A DNA stretch of 64,000 nucleotides from NCBI RefSeq assembly GCF_004339015.1, contig NZ_SMFQ01000002.1, positions 124,001 through 188,000 of the forward strand, read 5' to 3'. Within the stretch, counting starts at the first letter, position 1, and each line of letters opens with the position of its first letter. The position numbers and the translations under genes were made by a program. Positions 35,217-45,691 of this stretch are shown one piece after another. A model generated the notes under the pieces. It did not search any database. It worked only from the letters and a program-made list of their open reading frames with translations, and was not told where the DNA came from. The DNA is from Cocleimonas flava (GTDB taxonomy: Bacteria > Pseudomonadota > Gammaproteobacteria > Thiotrichales > Thiotrichaceae).

Positions 35217-36456
35217 AACTCGCCTTTGTTCTGGCTTTGCTACGAGCTGTTTTCTCAATCATTTTACTTTTTGCTTTTTGTGCTTCTTTATCGCTAAGCC
35301 CAAACAGTGCAATTTGCGTATCACGGTGTACACGCATCAATAATGCAATTGCCATGAGTGTAACCAGCAGACTACTTCCCCCATAACTAATCAGAGGTAA
35401 AGTCAGACCTTTAGGAGGTAATAAGGCTAGATTCACACCAATGTGGAACAACACCTGAAAACCCATCCAGAAGCCAATTCCGTAGGCTAAATAAGCCGCA
35501 AAGTTCAGTTTTGCTCTGTCTGCCTTGAAACCAATAACGAATGCACGCTGTACAAACCACGCGTATAAAAATAAGACAAATACTATCCCGACAAAGCCCA
35601 TCTCTTCTGCCAAAACAGCAAAGATGAAATCGTTATGTGCTTCTGGAAGATAGAATAGTTTCTGTACACTTCCACCCAAGCCAGCACCAAACCAGCCACC
35701 ATCACCAACTGCCATTAATGCATGAACAGTCTGGTAAGCTTTACCTGATGCGTGAGACCAAGGATCTAAGAATGCAGTAACACGAGCGCCACGATACCCC
35801 ATCATTACTAATGGAATCATAATCGCTATCGCACCAACAAAAAGCAGTGCTAAGCGCGTTAGCTTCAAGCCGCCAAGGTATAGAAGAGCAATTCCAGTAG
35901 CAGTTAATACGACAACAGAACCAAAGTCAGGTTCAAGCATTAACAAACCATCTGTCACACCTAAAACCACTAAGGGAATGATTAACGGCTTATAAGAAGT
36001 TGAATGTGCGAGCTCTTTGCCATGACGCACCAAGTAACCCGCCATATACATAATGATAATAAGCTTCGCCATCTCAGAAACCTGTAAAGAAACAGGCCCT
36101 AGATTAATCCAGCGGTGACTTCCGTTTACTTCTTTACCTATCACAGGTAATAACACCGCCACTAATAACATCAGAACGATCGGCAATAGTTTTGCACCCA
36201 TGTGTTGCCATACCGATGTTTTAATTCGATAAACAAAGTAACCGACGACCAGTCCCATGCATAAGAAAACAAGCTGGCGATTAAAGAAGAAGTACATATT
36301 GCCAAAGTTCTTCTCTGCAACCGCAATAGATGCGGACATCATAATTACTAGCCCCAAACCTAAGAGCATTATCACGCTCATCATCAAGCCACGATCTACA
36401 TATCGCTGCCATGATGGCTGAAAATTAGAACAGTAATCTTCGATTATTGCTTTCAC
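35206..36456 (-). CDS. ftsW: lipid II polymerase / division protein FtsW
   Basis: About 416 residues with 10 transmembrane helices of the SEDS family: LGLGLVIMMSAS, GSHRWINLGPVSLQVSEMAKL, LEPDFGSVVV and the C-terminal GLTLPLISYGGSS. It polymerises glycan strands at the septum with FtsI. The GTG at 36456 gives a 4-bp GTGA overlap with murD; a TTG at 36462 is an equally placed alternative. Confidence 0.95.
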   Translation of the reverse strand: MKAIIEDYCSNFQPSWQRYVDRGLMMSVIMLLGLGLVIMMSASIAVAEKNFGNMYFFFNRQLVFLCMGLVVGYFVYRIKTSVWQHMGAKLLPIVLMLLVAVLLPVIGKEVNGSHRWINLGPVSLQVSEMAKLIIIMYMAGYLVRHGKELAHSTSYKPLIIPLVVLGVTDGLLMLEPDFGSVVVLTATGIALLYLGGLKLTRLALLFVGAIAIMIPLVMMGYRGARVTAFLDPWSHASGKAYQTVHALMAVGDGGWFGAGLGGSVQKLFYLPEAHNDFIFAVLAEEMGFVGIVFVLFLYAWFVQRAFVIGFKADRAKLNFAAYLAYGIGFWMGFQVLFHIGVNLALLPPKGLTLPLISYGGSSLLVTLMAIALLMRVHRDTQIALFGLSDKEAQKAKSKMIEKTARSKARTKASYAR

Positions 36457-37883
36457 CGGCAAGTAACCTCTTTTGCTATTTGTTTTTCTAGTTCATTAAC
36501 CGCTCGAACAAACTTTTGACCACGTTCTATATAATTCTTAAACATATCAAAACTCGCACATGCTGGAGATAGCAACACATTGTCGTTTTCATCAGGGTTA
36601 GCTAATTTCTTCGCCTCTAAAACCGCCTGTTCCATACTATTTACGTATATCACTGGAATGGATGAATCAACGAACTTTCCAATTTTTTGAGCATCTTCAC
36701 CCATCAGAACCACTGCACGAGCTTTTTCGGTAATAACGTTTTGAAGCGGCAAAAAATCCGCACCCTTGCCTTGCCCACCTGCGATCAACACAGTCTTATC
36801 AGGCAAACCAGAGAGTGCGGCAAGCGTAGCCCCTACGTTCGTTCCTTTTGAATCGTTGTACCAATTTACATTTTGTATTTCTGCTACCCATTCGGTTCGG
36901 TGTGCCATTCCAGCAAACTCTTCAAGTGCTTCGAGCATAGAAGGCATCGGTAAACCTGCTGCTTCACCCAACGCCAATGCCGCTAATGAGTTAGCAATAT
37001 TGTGTCGACCGGGTTGTTTGATGTTAGAAACTGGCACGAGTAACTCATCACCTTTTGCTAACCACTCCTGATCTGAATCCGGATCTAGTATTAAACCGAA
37101 ATCACCTGCATCTGGCTGATTTAAACCAAAACTAACCAATGACTTTTTTGATGACGCCCCAGATACCGTTTTATTTGCAAAGTCAGACGAGTAATCATCT
37201 TCACGGTTAAAAATAATATGTTCACAATTCTTGTAGATTAGCGCTTTAGCTTGAGCATATTGTTCAATATCATTTTCGTACCGATCCAGGTGATCTTCAG
37301 AGACATTCAAAATAACTGCCGCCAAGGTTTGTAATGATGGTGTTGTTTCTAATTGATAACTAGAAAGTTCCAGTACAAATAACTCTGACTTTTTATCTTC
37401 TATTAGTTCTAATGCAGGCGTTCCGATATTTCCACCAGTACCAACGTTAACCCCAGCCTTTTTTGCCATGAAGTCAAGCAATGTAGTTACCGTGGTTTTA
37501 CCGTTAGAACCAGTGATAGCAACAACAGGAACGCTTGGTTGATTCTGATTAGCTTCGCGAGCAAATAATTCGATATCACCTATTATTTCCGCACCAGCGT
37601 TTTTCGCCTGTGCGATTTCCGGGGTGGATACAGCAATACCCGGATTTACGATCAGTTGTTTTGCTTGAGAGAACAGCGCTTCATTAAAGCTACCAAAATG
37701 GTGTGCAATGGATTGATTAGCCGATTGTTCCATTGTGAAGAGTTCGTCGGCACACGGTGGATTTGTACGACTATCCACAACCGTAAAGCCACGTTGTTGA
37801 CTCGCCAAATAACGCGCAACAGAAAGCCCTGTGGTGCCAAGGCCCACAATCACTGTATCTGATGGTTTTTGTTGCGTATTCAT
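36453..37883 (-). CDS. murD: UDP-N-acetylmuramoylalanine--D-glutamate ligase
   Basis: 476 residues. An N-terminal UDP-binding GLGTTGLSVARYL, ATP loop [24 protein letters not shown] and the C-terminal NDSKGTNVGATLAAL segment with LSPACASFDMF mark MurD. It adds D-Glu. It is separated from mraY by 111 bp that contain a CACCCCCC half unit, the largest gap among the mur genes here. Confidence 0.97.
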   Translation of the reverse strand: MNTQQKPSDTVIVGLGTTGLSVARYLASQQRGFTVVDSRTNPPCADELFTMEQSANQSIAHHFGSFNEALFSQAKQLIVNPGIAVSTPEIAQAKNAGAEIIGDIELFAREANQNQPSVPVVAITGSNGKTTVTTLLDFMAKKAGVNVGTGGNIGTPALELIEDKKSELFVLELSSYQLETTPSLQTLAAVILNVSEDHLDRYENDIEQYAQAKALIYKNCEHIIFNREDDYSSDFANKTVSGASSKKSLVSFGLNQPDAGDFGLILDPDSDQEWLAKGDELLVPVSNIKQPGRHNIANSLAALALGEAAGLPMPSMLEALEEFAGMAHRTEWVAEIQNVNWYNDSKGTNVGATLAALSGLPDKTVLIAGGQGKGADFLPLQNVITEKARAVVLMGEDAQKIGKFVDSSIPVIYVNSMEQAVLEAKKLANPDENDNVLLSPACASFDMFKNYIERGQKFVRAVNELEKQIAKEVTCR

Positions 37884-37950
37884 TATTTAACTCTTTTCTC
37901 TCTTTGTTTGTATCTTGTTTTCTGTATGTCTGTGTAGAAGTTGTGATTAG

Positions 37951-37979
37951 TCACCCCCCTACTTACAGGCACTTTTTTA
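37951..37979 (+). repeat. CACCCCCCTACTT repeat, half unit, inside the dcw operon
   Basis: TCACCCCCCTACTTACAGGC, then ACTTTTTTA, between murD and mraY. On the transcribed strand it reads A tract, GTGCC, then GTAAGTAGGGGGGTGA. As a half unit it lacks a strong hairpin, so operon read-through is likely. Confidence 0.8.
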
Positions 37980-37994
37980 ACCTATCTAAATCTC

Positions 37995-39077
37995 TTATCT
38001 AACTTTTAGTGTTGCCAAACCAACCAGCACCAACACGATGGTAATAATCCAAAATCGCACAATGACTTTTGGCTCAGCCCATCCTTTTAATTCAAAATGA
38101 TGATGAATAGGTGCCATGCGGAAGATCCTTCTCCCTGTCAGTTTAAAAGATGCAACTTGCAAAATAACTGACACTGCCTCCATGACAAACACTCCACCCA
38201 TAATAAACAGCACCAATTCCTGTCTAACCATCACAGCAATTATCCCCAGTGCCGCACCCAACGATAGCGCCCCTACGTCGCCCATGAATACTTGTGCCGG
38301 ATATGTGTTAAACCACAAGAAACCTAAACCAGCACCAAAAATTGCACCACAGAAAATGAGAATTTCACCCACTCCTGCTACATACGGAATACCCAGATAA
38401 TCTGAAAACTTAACGTTTCCGCCCGCTAAAACAAATACACCTAAAGCAGCCGCAACCAAAATGGTTGGCATAATCGCCAACCCATCTAAACCATCGGTTA
38501 AGTTCACCGCATTACTCGTACCAACGATGACGAGATAGCTCCAGGGAATAAACATCCAACCCATATTCCAGAACCAATCTTTCACCACGGGAAAATACAA
38601 GGTTGTTTCTACCGGCGTTTTTGCTGCTATATATAAATAGGTCACCGCGATAAAAGCAATTAACGACAAGCCGAGGTATTTCCAGCGTGATGCTAAACCT
38701 TTACTGCTTTTTTCTTTCAGCTTGAGAAAATCATCGTAACCACCGATTAACCCAGAACCTAAAGTGACAAACAGCGCGACCCAAACATAATGATTGGTCA
38801 GGTCCGACCACAATAGCGTTGCCAATACGATTCCTAATAAAATCAAAGCACCACCCATGGTTGGTGTGCCTGCTTTTACCAAATGCGTCTGCGGGCCATC
38901 GCCACGAATAGGCTGTCCCATTTTCAGACTTGTTAACGCTCGGATCATCCAGGGACCCATAAGCATCGAAACACCTAAGGCTGTTAACACACCCAGAATG
39001 GTACGAAACGTTGAGTACTGGAATACATTAAATCCCGAGTAGAATTGCGACAACCATTCAAATACTGGAAGCAACAT
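37995..39077 (-). CDS. mraY: phospho-N-acetylmuramoyl-pentapeptide transferase MraY
   Basis: 360 residues with 10 transmembrane helices: [57 protein letters not shown] and the [13 protein letters not shown] motif. It makes lipid I at the inner membrane. The ATG overlaps the murF stop by one base (TAATG). It has standard length. Confidence 0.98.
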   Translation of the reverse strand: MLLPVFEWLSQFYSGFNVFQYSTFRTILGVLTALGVSMLMGPWMIRALTSLKMGQPIRGDGPQTHLVKAGTPTMGGALILLGIVLATLLWSDLTNHYVWVALFVTLGSGLIGGYDDFLKLKEKSSKGLASRWKYLGLSLIAFIAVTYLYIAAKTPVETTLYFPVVKDWFWNMGWMFIPWSYLVIVGTSNAVNLTDGLDGLAIMPTILVAAALGVFVLAGGNVKFSDYLGIPYVAGVGEILIFCGAIFGAGLGFLWFNTYPAQVFMGDVGALSLGAALGIIAVMVRQELVLFIMGGVFVMEAVSVILQVASFKLTGRRIFRMAPIHHHFELKGWAEPKVIVRFWIITIVLVLVGLATLKVR

Positions 39078-40444
39078 TAGGCTGTCTCCCCGTATTCAAT
39101 TGATAATGCTTCTACTGCTCTTTCCATTCGCATAAAACGCGAGCCCTTTATTAAAATTGTTGTACTGTCAGGAAAGTCATTTTGAAGATCTGTCTTTAAT
39201 TCACTTAACAGATCATCCATCTCTTCAAAACTTTTGCCATTCTTGCCAAAACTATTACAGGCATTTGCACTGTAATCTCCTAAACAATACATATGCTTTA
39301 TACCTACTGCTTTTGCTTTTTCGCCGATTTTTTCGTGCACTTTTTCAGGATTCTCACCAAGCTCACCTAAATCACCTAAAACGAAAACAGTGTTTTTTCT
39401 TTGCGCAAGCACATCGAGTGCCGCCACGACAGAGTCTGGATTTGCATTGTAAGTATCATCCAGAATCTGTGAGTTATTAATGCCAGCTACGGGGGCTAAT
39501 CGCCCCTTAACTGGCAACATGGATTCCAAACCTTTGACAATAGTCTCTAGTTTGATCCCCAAAGCGGACGTTGCCGCCGCTGCCGCGAGTGCATTCATTG
39601 CATTATGACGACCGAGTAACTTGAGATTAGCCCTAACCTCGTTTTCACCCATTTTTATCATCAGACCCCCATCCGATAATAAACTGCCGCTTATTGTTGC
39701 TACATTATTAATGCCAAATGCTATGACCTCACGGTCTTTGTTGGAATCCATCCAATAATCCGCAAATGTATCATCTGCATTGATTACGGCGATTCCGTGA
39801 GTCCCCAACCCAATAAAAATTTCTCCTTTTGCCTGCGCGACACCCTCAAGGTTTATGAACCCCTCAAGATGTGCTGCACCAGCGTTATTCACAACAGCCA
39901 CGTCGGGTTTTGCAATTGTTGTTAAGAATTCGATTTCACCAAAATGATTTGCGCCCATTTCGATAACAGCGAAATCGTGTTCTTCACGAAGTCGCAATAA
40001 TGTTAACGGCATCCCAATATTGTTATTGAGATTACCCATCGTTGCTAATACCTTTCCTTGTTGAGATAGAATCGCAGCGATCATTTCTTTTAAGGTTGTT
40101 TTACCGTTACTACCCGTTAATGCGATCAAAGGCTTGGTATATTGTTGACGCCAGGCTGCTGCCAAATCCGCAAGGGCTTGCAAGGTATCTTCAACAACAA
40201 TTTGTGGTAGATCACAATCTATTTTTTTACTGACTAACGCTGCACCTGCGACTCCTGTTAAATCAGCAACGAAATCATGCGCATCAAAACGCTCGCCTTT
40301 GATTGCAATGAATAATTGATCACTTTTCACTAGACGTGAGTCAGTCGCAACCGAATCAATCATCAAATCATCACCATGGAGGACACCCCCCACCTTTTGC
40401 GCGATTTCTGACAGACTTAAGAATTTATTAGCTGTTTGAGTCAT
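39077..40444 (-). CDS. murF: UDP-MurNAc-tripeptide--D-Ala-D-Ala ligase MurF
   Basis: 455 residues. ATP loop [43 protein letters not shown], and [18 protein letters not shown] are diagnostic. It completes the pentapeptide. It is coupled to murE (TAATG) and mraY (TAATG). The codons for KVGGVLHG near 40381 give a GGTGGGGGGTGTCC stretch that is only loosely like the dispersed repeat. Confidence 0.97.
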   Translation of the reverse strand: MTQTANKFLSLSEIAQKVGGVLHGDDLMIDSVATDSRLVKSDQLFIAIKGERFDAHDFVADLTGVAGAALVSKKIDCDLPQIVVEDTLQALADLAAAWRQQYTKPLIALTGSNGKTTLKEMIAAILSQQGKVLATMGNLNNNIGMPLTLLRLREEHDFAVIEMGANHFGEIEFLTTIAKPDVAVVNNAGAAHLEGFINLEGVAQAKGEIFIGLGTHGIAVINADDTFADYWMDSNKDREVIAFGINNVATISGSLLSDGGLMIKMGENEVRANLKLLGRHNAMNALAAAAATSALGIKLETIVKGLESMLPVKGRLAPVAGINNSQILDDTYNANPDSVVAALDVLAQRKNTVFVLGDLGELGENPEKVHEKIGEKAKAVGIKHMYCLGDYSANACNSFGKNGKSFEEMDDLLSELKTDLQNDFPDSTTILIKGSRFMRMERAVEALSIEYGETA

Positions 40445-41916
40445 TAAGCCGCTAGCTCCAGTAACACTTTATTAGCATGTTCACGATCACTAAACGGAAT
40501 GCTACCAGTAGCCAGAATTTGTACTTTTTCGTGTCCTTTACCTGCGATAAGAACGGTATCCCCACGCTTTGCCTGAGTTAAGGCTTTACTGATTGCACTC
40601 GCACGATCATGTTCGATAACAGCGGCTGAAGGATTAATAAATCCTGCAACAATATCTTTCATGATTAACTCAGGGTTTTCAGTACGCGGATTGTCATCAG
40701 TCACAATAACCACATCTGCATTTGCTTCAGCGATTTGAGCCATCATCGGACGCTTACCTGCATCACGATCACCACCACAGCCAAACACACAAATCAGATT
40801 ATTTTCGGTATGTTCACGCAATGCTTTTAAAACAGTTTCCAAGGCATTCGGCGTATGTGCATAATCCACAACAGCCAACACGTCTGAATCTGCTACTTTT
40901 TCCATACGACCCGCAACTGTTTCCACATGATTCAGTCTTGCAAGTGCCGACTCTAATGAATCACCTAAAGCTAACATTGCACCCAAAGCTGCTAATAAAT
41001 TACTTAAGTTAAAACGCCCAAGCACAGATGCATTTAACTTAGCTTGTTTACCGGCAAAGTGAATATCAGCTGAAATGCCTTTATGTGTGAATTTCGCGTT
41101 TACTGCCACTAAAGAACCTTCAGGATAATCAGTTAACTGCCCAACACCATAAGCAATGACACCCCCCGACTTTAAGGCCATTTTTCGACCAAACTTATCA
41201 TCAAGGTTTACAACAATTGCCTTTAATCCAGCCCAGTCAAACAGCTTTTCTTTGGCTTCTGCGTAAGCCTCAAGAGTCTTATGATAATCAAGATGATCAC
41301 GACTAAGATTAGTAAGCACTGCCACATCAAATGCAACACCAGCCACTCGCCCTTGATCCAGAGCATGAGAAGAAACTTCCATTGCTACTGTTTTAATATT
41401 TTTAGCTTTCAATGCGACTAAACTTTCATGCACACTAAAAACATCGGGTGTTGTGTGCGTAGCAGTTTGCAAATCATCAAGCGAACCGATACCCAAGGTA
41501 CCAATCACAGCACTGTCATTCATAGCCTGTGCGATGAAGTGACTCACACTGGTTTTACCATCAGTCCCAGTGATTCCAATCATATTAAGAGACTCACTAA
41601 CCGAACCAAAAAAGCGATTCGAAATTTCACCCAGAAAATCTCGTAAATTGGTAATTTCGAATTGAGGTATATTTAATTCAGAAGACTCAGTGATACCGTC
41701 CTTTTCCCAGACTATTGCAGACGCACCTTGCTTCGCCACATCATTAGCGTAATTCAGACCATGTTGTTGAGTACCCTTAAGGGCAACAAACAATGTACCT
41801 GCTTTGGCTTCACGACTATCTAATGTTATTGACGTAATATCACACTCCAATGCTGGAGTTACTTGAGCAATACCTTCTAATAGAACAGATAGCTTTGTGG
41901 GAAAAAGTTTATTCAC
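40444..41916 (-). CDS. murE: UDP-MurNAc-dipeptide ligase MurE, probably meso-diaminopimelate-specific
   Basis: 490 residues. ATP loop ITGTDGKTSVSHF, TTPDVFSVHESL, EVSSHALDQGRV, and the amino-acid specificity motif DNPRTENP, typical of meso-A2pm-adding enzymes. It starts with GTG overlapping the ftsI stop (GTGA), with GGAGAGG upstream. Bases 41157-41186 encode KMALKSGGVIAYG in a sequence that closely follows the dispersed repeat. Confidence 0.97.
   Translation of the reverse strand: MNKLFPTKLSVLLEGIAQVTPALECDITSITLDSREAKAGTLFVALKGTQQHGLNYANDVAKQGASAIVWEKDGITESSELNIPQFEITNLRDFLGEISNRFFGSVSESLNMIGITGTDGKTSVSHFIAQAMNDSAVIGTLGIGSLDDLQTATHTTPDVFSVHESLVALKAKNIKTVAMEVSSHALDQGRVAGVAFDVAVLTNLSRDHLDYHKTLEAYAEAKEKLFDWAGLKAIVVNLDDKFGRKMALKSGGVIAYGVGQLTDYPEGSLVAVNAKFTHKGISADIHFAGKQAKLNASVLGRFNLSNLLAALGAMLALGDSLESALARLNHVETVAGRMEKVADSDVLAVVDYAHTPNALETVLKALREHTENNLICVFGCGGDRDAGKRPMMAQIAEANADVVIVTDDNPRTENPELIMKDIVAGFINPSAAVIEHDRASAISKALTQAKRGDTVLIAGKGHEKVQILATGSIPFSDREHANKVLLELAA
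41157..41186 (+). repeat. repeat-like unit inside murE
   Basis: ATGACACCCCCCGACTTTAA, then GGCCATTTTTC, has the CACCCCCC run, ACTT, a GGC step and T tail in the same order and spacing as the intergenic units, with a few base changes. It is in frame in murE. Chance cannot be excluded. Confidence 0.4.
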
Positions 41917-43823
41917 GCCTCTCCTTCCTTTTCAACAAATCCAGAAGGCCTGGGAGAGTCAAACGAAACCGGAATTGCTGATTTTGAAGGAGAGTGTGGT
42001 TTTGCCTGTTTTAACTGTGGTAAATCATCAGGTGCGATATCCATAATGCGCAGTGCATTCGTCATGATTTTTGAAAACAAAGGAGCAGCCAATCGTCCGC
42101 CACCCGCTTTTTCAACTTTAGGATCATCGATCATCACCGCAACTACCAAGCGAGGATTCGATGCTGGCGCTAGACCAATAAAACTAACGACTTTATTGTG
42201 CTTGCTATAGCGACCATTTATTAATTTATATGCAGTTCCTGTTTTACCTGCAACACTGTAACCGTCAATAGCCGCATTTTTACCCGTAGCGTCGTCTTGC
42301 ACTACTGCAGTCATCATTTTCAGTACCGCATCAGCGTTTGCCTTAGACATAACTCGCTGACCAAGTGGCTGACTGTCTCTTTTATAAATACTCGCAGGAT
42401 TTAAAATACCGCCGGTGGCAAATACGGTATATGCATGTGCCAACTGCAATAAACTTGCAGATATACCATAACCGTAACCATGAGAAGCCCTATCAACGCT
42501 TCCCCATTTATCGTAGTACGCTAATTTACCCTCTGTTTCACTAAAGAAACCTGCATCAGGTTTACGACCAAAACCAACGCGATTCAAAAATTTCCAATGC
42601 TCGCTAGATTTCATCAACAAAGCGACTTTGCTCGCACCAACATTACTGGACTTTGCCAGTAATTTAGAAAGAGTAATGGTTCCGTAGTTCTTAGGATCTT
42701 TGACGGTTACCTTGCCAATTTTGAGATTACCAGGAGAGGTTTCGATCGATACGTCTTCACCGATTGCCCGTGCCTCAAGTGCAGCAGCAATAGTAATAGG
42801 CTTTAATGTTGAACCTGGCTCAAATGCATCCACAACAGCACGATTACGATACTGATAAGGTTTCAGCGAGGTACGATTATTAGGATTAAAACCTGGCATA
42901 TTCGCCATAGCTAATACTTCGCCAGTTACAGTATCTAATACAACCACTGAACCCGACTTAGCGTTTAATTTATAAACCTCACCTTTCAGTAACTTATAAG
43001 CCGCATATTGAATACGATGATCAAGACTCAATTGAACCGTTTCGCCCGGCACCATCGTTTCGATTTCTTCGATACTTTCTACTAAACGACCACGTCCATC
43101 ACGAATAACTCTATTTCTACCAGAGTGCCCAGCTAATCGAGTGTTCATTGAACGCTCAACGCCTTCTATACCCTGATCATCAATATTGGTAAAACCAACG
43201 ACGTGAGAAGTAGTTTCAGCCATTGGATAAAAACGACGATACTCTCGCTTAACACTTACCGCAGGAATTTGCAGATCTGCAATTTCTTGTGCCTTTTCAG
43301 GCTCTACATGTCGACCCAGATAATGAAAACGCTTGCCAGACATAGAGTCCAGTTTGCTTAACAGTGATCCTTCAGGCATCTCCAACAAAAGCTCTACACT
43401 CTTTAGCTTTGCATCCAGTATCTCTAGATCTTCTCTTGCCAATGCACCACTTTCATTCTTTTCTAATGCAATCTTTTTCATTGCACGTTTTGCATCTGCA
43501 AGCTTTCGAGGATCTATTGAAATCGAAGAAACAGGTGAACTGACAGCTAAAGCCTCACCATTTCTATCCACAATCATTCCTCTGTAAGGAGGAACAGTTA
43601 AGGTTCTTAATTGACGCTTACCTGCCTGTTTTTTCAACCAGCTTTGCTGAAATACATCGAGATATGCAGCACGCATCAACAGCACACAAATACCTGCCAA
43701 CAATAAAAGCATGAGTATCAAGCGACGACCACGGTAAACGGGCGACACTATTGCTGAATTTCGTCTAGTAGACGCGCGGCTATTAACGTTGCGACTATTA
43801 GTGCTTTTACGCCTATTAGTCAC
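41913..43823 (-). CDS. ftsI: septal peptidoglycan transpeptidase FtsI (PBP3)
   Basis: 636 residues. A basic cytoplasmic N terminus (about 1-32), one transmembrane helix, a pedestal domain (YRGMIVDRNGEALAVS, VGFTNIDDQGIEGVE), then the transpeptidase with Ser in FEPGSTLKP (STLK), SSN in AKSSNVGAS and KTGT in AGKTGTAYK. The C-terminal 35 residues are Pro/Ser-rich. It starts with GTG and overlaps ftsL by 8 bp. Confidence 0.97.
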   Translation of the reverse strand: MTNRRKSTNSRNVNSRASTRRNSAIVSPVYRGRRLILMLLLLAGICVLLMRAAYLDVFQQSWLKKQAGKRQLRTLTVPPYRGMIVDRNGEALAVSSPVSSISIDPRKLADAKRAMKKIALEKNESGALAREDLEILDAKLKSVELLLEMPEGSLLSKLDSMSGKRFHYLGRHVEPEKAQEIADLQIPAVSVKREYRRFYPMAETTSHVVGFTNIDDQGIEGVERSMNTRLAGHSGRNRVIRDGRGRLVESIEEIETMVPGETVQLSLDHRIQYAAYKLLKGEVYKLNAKSGSVVVLDTVTGEVLAMANMPGFNPNNRTSLKPYQYRNRAVVDAFEPGSTLKPITIAAALEARAIGEDVSIETSPGNLKIGKVTVKDPKNYGTITLSKLLAKSSNVGASKVALLMKSSEHWKFLNRVGFGRKPDAGFFSETEGKLAYYDKWGSVDRASHGYGYGISASLLQLAHAYTVFATGGILNPASIYKRDSQPLGQRVMSKANADAVLKMMTAVVQDDATGKNAAIDGYSVAGKTGTAYKLINGRYSKHNKVVSFIGLAPASNPRLVVAVMIDDPKVEKAGGGRLAAPLFSKIMTNALRIMDIAPDDLPQLKQAKPHSPSKSAIPVSFDSPRPSGFVEKEGEA

Positions 43824-44229
43824 TCAGACTTACCTTAGATAATTTATCGTGATCAATCATAGTTTGATTAGAAACCACAGCATCAACTACTGCTTGAGGC
43901 TCCCTAACAATTCGAATTTCTGACGCTTTAGGGATTTTCATTTTCAAATCCCAGCGAGCATACTGCTCAACACGAACCTGATTTAATGCAGTACCCTGCT
44001 CTAATTTCAAGCGACTCCACTGAGCAGCCAACTTGTCTCTTTCTTTTTCCAGGGTTTGTAATTTCATATAAGCAGTTCTTGACTCATGACGTTGAACCAC
44101 GGTTTTAATAGCCACAAATACTATTGAAACGAACAGGATAGCCAATAAAGGCAACTGCCAATTAGTTACTGAATCTACAGTTACTTGTTTGTTAGTAGCA
44201 TTTACATCAACCGGATCTTGAACACTCAT
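43816..44229 (-). CDS. ftsL: cell division protein FtsL
   Basis: 137 residues. A short cytoplasmic part, one transmembrane helix (about 26-45, LPLLAILFVSIVFVAIKTVV), then a leucine-rich coiled coil (MKLQTLEKERDKLAAQWSRLKLEQ) with the VEQYARWDLKMKIP segment typical of FtsL. It forms the FtsQLB complex. It overlaps rsmH by 4 bp. The 30-residue C-terminal tail is longer than in E. coli. Confidence 0.93.
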   Translation of the reverse strand: MSVQDPVDVNATNKQVTVDSVTNWQLPLLAILFVSIVFVAIKTVVQRHESRTAYMKLQTLEKERDKLAAQWSRLKLEQGTALNQVRVEQYARWDLKMKIPKASEIRIVREPQAVVDAVVSNQTMIDHDKLSKVSLSD

Positions 44230-45170
44230 TGCTTCTCTCCAATTCTCATAATGGCACTTCGCGAACGAACATTAACCTGCACTTCAGACTTTGAGGGCTT
44301 GATAGCTTTACCAATTGACTTCATTAAGGGAACTGACATTTTATCTTCCATAATAGGTAGACCACGAGGGAGCTGGGGAGCACTAGAGTGCAATTTCAAA
44401 AATCGCTTAACGATTCGATCTTCCAGAGAGTGAAAACTAATCACCACTAATCTTCCTTTGGTAGCCAAAAACTCTTTCGAGTTATCAAGACAATCAATTA
44501 AATCCTCAAGTTCACGGTTTATAAATATCCGAATAGCCTGAAAACTACGGGTTGCCGGGTGCTTTCCCGGTTCTTTTCTCTGTATTTTTTTGGGAATCGA
44601 AGATGCAACGATTTCAGCCAACTGTAACGTCGTACTGATTGGGGTAGCTGCTCTTTTCTCCACTATATTTCTCGCAATGCGTCGCGAGAGTCTTTCATCG
44701 CCATACTGATAGAGGACATTGGCAATCTCTTCTTCTGGGGCTTTGCCAAGCCACCCGGCAGCGCTCATCCCAACATCAGGATTCATACGCATATCGAGTT
44801 CGCCATCACGCATAAAACTAAAACCACGCGACGCGTCATCTAACTGAGGTGATGAAACACCTAAGTCCAGCAACAGCCCATCCATTTCTTGAAGCCCTAT
44901 TTCTGCCAGAGCATCAGGAAAATCTTTGAAAGACCCCTGCCAAACAAAAACCCGCTTATCATCTTTATAAACTCCCTTCGCATGAGCGATGGCAAGCGGA
45001 TCTTTATCTATCAACAACATTCGTCCGTTCGGACCAAGCTGTTCAATTACCTTTGCCGAGTGACCTCCTCGACCGAAAGTGGCGTCTATATAAACACCAT
45101 CTTCTTTAATATTTAACGCTTCTACTGCTTCTTCTAACAGTACCGTTTCGTGTTTGAATTTATCTGACAT
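44226..45170 (-). CDS. rsmH: 16S rRNA (cytosine-1402-N4)-methyltransferase RsmH
   Basis: 314 residues. HETVLLEEAVEAL, YIDATFGRGGHSAKVIEQL (SAM site), LLDLGVSSPQLDDASRGFSFMRDGELDMRM, and SFHSLEDRIVKRF are the family marks. It methylates C1402 of 16S rRNA; RsmI, encoded at 58036, adds the 2'-O-methyl group on the same base. It lies 13 bp after mraZ. Confidence 0.97.
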   Translation of the reverse strand: MSDKFKHETVLLEEAVEALNIKEDGVYIDATFGRGGHSAKVIEQLGPNGRMLLIDKDPLAIAHAKGVYKDDKRVFVWQGSFKDFPDALAEIGLQEMDGLLLDLGVSSPQLDDASRGFSFMRDGELDMRMNPDVGMSAAGWLGKAPEEEIANVLYQYGDERLSRRIARNIVEKRAATPISTTLQLAEIVASSIPKKIQRKEPGKHPATRSFQAIRIFINRELEDLIDCLDNSKEFLATKGRLVVISFHSLEDRIVKRFLKLHSSAPQLPRGLPIMEDKMSVPLMKSIGKAIKPSKSEVQVNVRSRSAIMRIGEKQ

Positions 45171-45183
45171 GGGCTTCCCATCA

Positions 45184-45639
45184 CTAGATTGATAACCCTT
45201 TTAGGGATTCGTCATTCTGAATATTAACCGGAGCAGACTCTCTCATATTTTCACAGCCCTGCTTCCAGGCATCCTCATCCCACAATTCAAACTTGTCGCC
45301 TTGACCGATCATGATTAACTTCTTTTCCATGCCCGCATATTCCCTTAAAGGTGATGCCAACATTATTCTGCCTTGTCCATCCATCTCAACATCCGATGCA
45401 TGACCAATTACTAAACGTTTAATTTCTCGAGCAGCTTCAGAGAGATTCGGCAAACTTAAAATGTTTTGCTCTGTCTCAACCCATTTAGACATCGGATATA
45501 AAACCAGGCAACGAACACCATAATCCACTGTCAAAATCATCTGCCCTTCAAAATCAGAAGTTATCTCATCACGATACTTGGTCGGAATCGCTAATCGACC
45601 CTTCGCATCAAGATTTAAATTTGAGATACCTCTGAACAC
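45184..45639 (-). CDS. mraZ: transcriptional regulator MraZ
   Basis: 151 residues. Two AbrB-like swapped-hairpin repeats, each with a DxxGR core (LNLDAKGRLAIPTKYRD and VEMDGQGRIMLASPLREY). MraZ is the first gene of the dcw cluster and represses its own promoter in E. coli by binding direct repeats. A phased GTGG array lies 53-107 bp upstream. Confidence 0.96.
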   Translation of the reverse strand: MFRGISNLNLDAKGRLAIPTKYRDEITSDFEGQMILTVDYGVRCLVLYPMSKWVETEQNILSLPNLSEAAREIKRLVIGHASDVEMDGQGRIMLASPLREYAGMEKKLIMIGQGDKFELWDEDAWKQGCENMRESAPVNIQNDESLKGLSI

Positions 45640-45691
45640 TTTCTTATTTAGTTCCTTATTAGAAGTTCAAACTCTGATTAAGTCATATTAA

